Shown one piece after another: positions 60,345 to 64,000 of a stretch of DNA of 64,000 bases. Numbering within the stretch: position 1 is the first letter of the stretch; each line of letters opens with the position of its first letter. The DNA is from Orbilia blumenaviensis (Eukaryota > Ascomycota > Orbiliomycetes > Orbiliales > Orbiliaceae), in contig JAVHNS010000005.1 of assembly GCA_036872755.1 (NCBI GenBank), positions 1,612,001 through 1,676,000 of the forward strand. Direction: 5' to 3'. The notes under the pieces are model-generated. The model saw nothing but the letters and a program-made list of their open reading frames with translations. It was not told where the DNA came from and searched no databases. A program made the translations under genes and the position numbers.

Positions 60345-60481
60345 TGCAGCCTAACTAGGTACGCATGTATCGCAGTTCGGAACTATATTATGATGGGCAC
60401 GTTATCGATTGGCATAATCCCGAGCCTGTCTAACGTATATCATCTGCCAAGCAATCATGATGATTAATCATTTAATACAAT

Positions 60482-60590
60482 AGGCGTAAGCCGGACATAA
60501 GTTTAAATTTTATCGCCTGAATTACGGTAAATCAGATTTAAAAGTCCTAATTGTAAGCACGGAGACGGAGTAAGCCCCAGGCTTACGCCT
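60482..60590. repeat. 109-bp segment bounded by 11-bp inverted repeats
   Basis: AGGCGTAAGCC at 60482–60492 is repeated in perfect reverse complement as GGCTTACGCCT at 60580–60590. The right arm also forms a local hairpin with GTAAGCC at 60570–60576. The size and terminal inverted repeats recall a very short MITE, but no clear target-site duplication is visible. Confidence 0.55.
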
Positions 60591-61066
60591 GTCGGCGCGC
60601 ACGTGTTAATATTAATAGTGTTCTTATTATTGTGCTAATTCGAATATTCGTTGAATCAATTGTCCCAATATACATCGGCCCGGGGTTAATTACTATGTGA
60701 TTGAATAATCAATCAATTTTTATAGTAGTTAATTAAGAGAAATATTTGGTAAAAATATCAAAAGATTGAATGACTCGAGTTTATGTCGTCAAAAAGAACC
60801 TTATTACCTTGCACGAGGAGCCCCTAGGGCCCTGGGCTCGCTGCTGACAGGCCCATTCTTTTCCATTATATTGATCGTCTGTCATGAATACTGTGGGTCA
60901 CTTAAGTTGAAATCTCTCCTCGGCGTACGTAGGCACTAAAGCTTAAATATGTTCAATTTATGCCGGAATCATACTTGAATTTAGCCTATCCTCCAGCAAG
61001 CTAGCAATATCTGTCCCCCGTCGTTGGCCCCACACATCTCAACTCCACAAAAACGATTGAATATAC

Positions 61067-61957
61067 ATGGCCCCGAATTTATTTATTGATGGTGTGGAAA
61101 GCAAGTATATGGGCCTGGTTGACACTCACTCTAATGCCATCTCTCGCTATGGATATCTACTGTCAAGCAGGAACCAGGGACAAGAGTTTAATGATAACCA
61201 AGCATGGAGCGGGGCAACTAAAGATCAGATGCATACTACCATTCTGCAAAATCTCAGGATTCTATCATCTTCCATCAGGCGTACTTCCAACTCAGTTTCG
61301 CTCGTAACACGTCACCGAAAGGAATCACGCCGAGGTATCATTTGGCTGCGTAGGATGAGCAACCTCGTTCGGATGCTCGATAACTGTTCCAGGAAATTTA
61401 AGTCCGACGAAAGAATCACAGATCGCTACTGTGATACTGTTCACGAAGCCGAAAAAGCGTGCTATTTGTTCTTCATGGACCATGACTCGCAGAATGAGAG
61501 GCGAATAACAAGTAGGGCCTGGATACGACTCCAATATTTCAACAAGATGCTTGACCATGCCCGTGGGTTGGCCTTAGGGCCTGATGCTAGTAACCGCGCA
61601 AAGATATCCAGGCGCGACAATTCTATCTTAAAGCGATCGGAGGAGAGTAGGGGGCTAGTTTTTGTGGCTAGTGAGTCGGAAATCGTCATCCTCCAGGATA
61701 TTTACCAGCAGCCCGCAGTCAAGGGGCAGATACGACGGTTGAATACGGACTTGAGTGCGTTGAATCATTTGATACGTTTCAGGATCGGTTACTTGGAACG
61801 GGAGTTAGACACCGTTAGGCGCTTGGGAAGAGCCCTAGGAAGTCTCCAGGCATTACTAAATACTAGAGGATTGGGGCGATGTGGATGCGAGCCAAGTGAA
61901 TGGCTTGAATGGGACGATGATACATGGACACGGCTGCGGCTTTCAGCAGATCATTAA
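61067..61957 (+). CDS. Uncharacterised helical protein, orphan
   Basis: A single frame encodes 296 residues. I do not recognise a family. The sequence is rich in Arg, Leu and Ser, with long likely helices (for example TILQNLRILSSSIRRTSNSV and YLERELDTVRRLGRALGSLQ) and few aromatic residues; the C terminus is acidic (EWLEWDDDTW). There is no signal peptide or membrane segment. A length near 300 codons without a stop in AT-rich DNA supports a real gene. It has no close neighbour; an extra exon downstream cannot be excluded. Confidence 0.55.
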   Translation: MAPNLFIDGVESKYMGLVDTHSNAISRYGYLLSSRNQGQEFNDNQAWSGATKDQMHTTILQNLRILSSSIRRTSNSVSLVTRHRKESRRGIIWLRRMSNLVRMLDNCSRKFKSDERITDRYCDTVHEAEKACYLFFMDHDSQNERRITSRAWIRLQYFNKMLDHARGLALGPDASNRAKISRRDNSILKRSEESRGLVFVASESEIVILQDIYQQPAVKGQIRRLNTDLSALNHLIRFRIGYLERELDTVRRLGRALGSLQALLNTRGLGRCGCEPSEWLEWDDDTWTRLRLSADH

Positions 61958-64000
61958 CAAAAAAAGAAAAGAAAATAGTGTAGCCCTAGAACGCCCCTAG
62001 GGTGGAGGGCGATACTGCTAGTATGGTGTTTCTTCAACATGGCGTAATATAATGAACTGTAAGTACTCGGCTTTTTACTCTGCCGCTTACAGATATGATT
62101 AGAAATTACTCGCTTGGGAATGAGGTAACTAGTTCTTAGTATATCAAAACTGGGGGTGAGAAGCTGGGTAGGGGGTCTCCTTTAACCATTGCCTTCAAGA
62201 ATTCTAGAATAGAAGTAGAAACAACCTGACTTAGAGCACAAATGCAGAATCTTATTCAAAATTTGAAGTGGATATCGACACATATCGATATCTCTTCGGC
62301 CTTCAATTGCATTGCAAACTTCATTTTTCTAAAAAAAAAAAAGTAATGTAGGACAAGAGCGGTCACGAAAGGTTTCTTGCTATATTAGGACCCATAGTAT
62401 ATCTTGAGTTTCCGATAATGGTTAGACAATTTCCTAAAAGAGACTTACAACATGCGTTGCAACACCAGCTGTAAATTTTATCCTTCTTTTCAATTCATAT
62501 TACAGCCTTCACATAACTAGCACCGAAAGGTTGTGCGATATCTATTTAGTTCCCTCATCACTACCCGACGTTATCGTGGAAATAGATGGTATGTCACGAG
62601 TTGCCGATTTGTGCTGCATATATTTACAATTTGTCCCCTCCAACATCGTGATCAGTGCACGGCGCATAGAACTTCCTGGAAAACAGTTTCCAAACAATTA
62701 AGTACTCGGTAATAGACCCAAATATAAATGCAGCAACAATAGGTTTGGTGACACTTAGTCCAGCACCCAGTTTAGTGGCGCGCTATTTCAAGAGAAAGGG
62801 GCAAATCAGAAGCAAGTCTATCGACCAGCTCAGAAGTGAGCACATACGCTGGTGAACTGGGCTTATAATGCGGTGCTAGAGCGAACCGGAAAATATTCAG
62901 TGAGAGTTATAACAGCTAGGGACACCCTAGTAATCTTGACGGATGTGATTCGTTTTGCTTGTAGGCTATTATTGGTTTCGGGCCCGGCTGCGATAAAATG
63001 AGCGTTGGATATGTATCTAGGTGGGGTTGCAGTGGGGCGCAGGATTCGAATTGAAAATTCCGAATGCATAGAGACGTGCTACTAAGTACTTACTTGGTCT
63101 AGGCGTGAAAAATCGGGATACCTATTCCATAAACCAGCCCCTCGAAGTCAAAAATACCGTTAAAACACCATACATAACCTACTTAGAGCCTAGAAGGTTG
63201 TAAATATGTCTACCAGTAGTTACACAATGTTGCAATAGCTATACATATACACATTGTGCAAACGCGAATATTTAGCAAATATAGTCCCCGGGTTGAAGAA
63301 TAATCGAAATCGAACTGGAGCCCGATTGATATTGAATGTGGGCCCAGCTGCGATTAATAGACTCGTAATTACGATATACATCGACATGCGTAGCCTAGCA
63401 GTGCTATGGTTTGCCCACCTGGTCAGGCACTGCATGAAGGCCAATTGGCCAGGTAATCCTGGTCCGCTCGCCCGTTTAAATTTCCCACATGGTCAACACT
63501 AGATGACAAGCTATTCTTGGCCTCGTTTTCGGTCATACACGAAGCAGCTAGTTGCGCAACTACCTACATAAAGCAGAAAATACCGTGTAGTGGTGAATCC
63601 GAAGCTCGAAGTATGCGCAAACGGGCTGCGGAAAAATCTTTTTCTCTTGAGTATCGAGAATTAGGATTAGACTAGTCGACTACTATATGCAAGTTCAATA
63701 TATATTGAGTGATGAATGATCCAATGACCGTCGCGAACTTATATTTCCATGCCTAGAAATGAGGCGGGTAACCGTTCAGCGTCATTATAACAATATCGCA
63801 AGATTACAAATAATTTACAAGAGCAAGCGAATATACAAGCCACTTGAAGCTTATCTAGAAGCCGGTCTTGAAGTACCAGGTGGGTATCACAAGCCGCTCC
63901 CTGCCTAGACAGAGCCCCCGCACAAGTAATTTGCATTTTGCCCCGTCGTGTTCTCTTTGATTGGATGCGTACCCCCGCTCGGCCCGCCCTGGCTTTCTAA
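61958..64000. other. AT-rich gene-poor right edge
   Basis: 2.0 kb of AT-rich DNA to the window end, with only short frames. Two places (about 62978–62997 and 63342–63361) share a GGGCCC(G/A)GCTGCGAT core, possibly remnants of one degraded repeat. No gene is called. Confidence 0.5.

Larger units (their letters stand above)
59063..61066. other. AT-rich gene-poor region with inverted repeats
   Basis: 2.0 kb without a gene I can support; frames at 59396–59653 and 59823–60098 (+) have no motifs. It contains two inverted-repeat structures listed separately. Confidence 0.55.

Noticed and set aside
1..64000. CRISPR array, bacterial operon or viral genome
   Set aside because: No regular spaced repeats or bacterial gene organisation; spliced fungal genes throughout.

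Overview
This window is nuclear DNA from a filamentous ascomycete (Pezizomycotina). The evidence is short GT–AG introns (about 50–130 bp, often with CTAAC/CTGAC-like branch points), a Zn2Cys6 transcription factor, a LaeA-like methyltransferase, a fungal complex I subunit beside a mitochondrial class 2 dihydroorotate dehydrogenase, and long intergenic spaces. The class is not settled from sequence alone. I rebuilt the spliced genes by hand, and in every multi-exon gene the summed exon lengths are a multiple of three.

Layout. 1–8.6 kb: a DCAF4-like WD40 protein (+) and a 1219-aa Zn2Cys6 transcription factor (–) with a long Gly/Pro/Trp repeat. 8.6–12.1 kb: a 3.5-kb gene-free stretch. 12–25.6 kb, dense housekeeping block: RRP8 rRNA methyltransferase (+), orotate phosphoribosyltransferase (–), Met13-type methylenetetrahydrofolate reductase (+), Nup155/Nup170 nucleoporin (–) and very-long-chain 3-ketoacyl-CoA reductase (–). 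25.6–33 kb: a LaeA-like methyltransferase (–) between gene-poor stretches. 33–46.8 kb: RS-rich nuclear cyclophilin (–) divergent from NOG1 GTPase (+), a 1216-aa disordered protein with an N-myristoylation-type start (–), and a membrane thioredoxin/PDI protein (–) divergent from a small uncertain gene (+). 47–51.6 kb: an AT-rich stretch with two tiny secreted-peptide genes of identical architecture. 51.6–55.8 kb: complex I NDUFA5-type subunit (–) divergent from DHODH (+), then an aldo-keto reductase (–). 55.8–64 kb: gene-poor and AT-rich, with an mpaB/rubber-oxygenase-like protein (–), an orphan helical protein (+) and hairpin/inverted-repeat DNA.

How the genes relate. Two steps of de novo pyrimidine synthesis (DHODH and OPRT) lie 38 kb apart. 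DHODH shares a 425-bp divergent promoter with a complex I subunit, and both enzymes deliver electrons to ubiquinone. RRP8 and NOG1 act in 60S ribosome biogenesis. The rest is a mix of housekeeping and accessory genes, with no evidence of a complete biosynthetic cluster.

The most novel item is the pair of short secreted-peptide precursors at 49.45–49.85 and 51.00–51.21 kb. Each has a signal peptide interrupted by an intron after exactly 44 coding bases, followed by an uninterrupted run of X-Pro/X-Ala dipeptides (12 and 6) and then a Trp-containing C-terminal peptide. This is the arrangement of precursors matured by a Ste13/DPP-IV-type dipeptidyl aminopeptidase.
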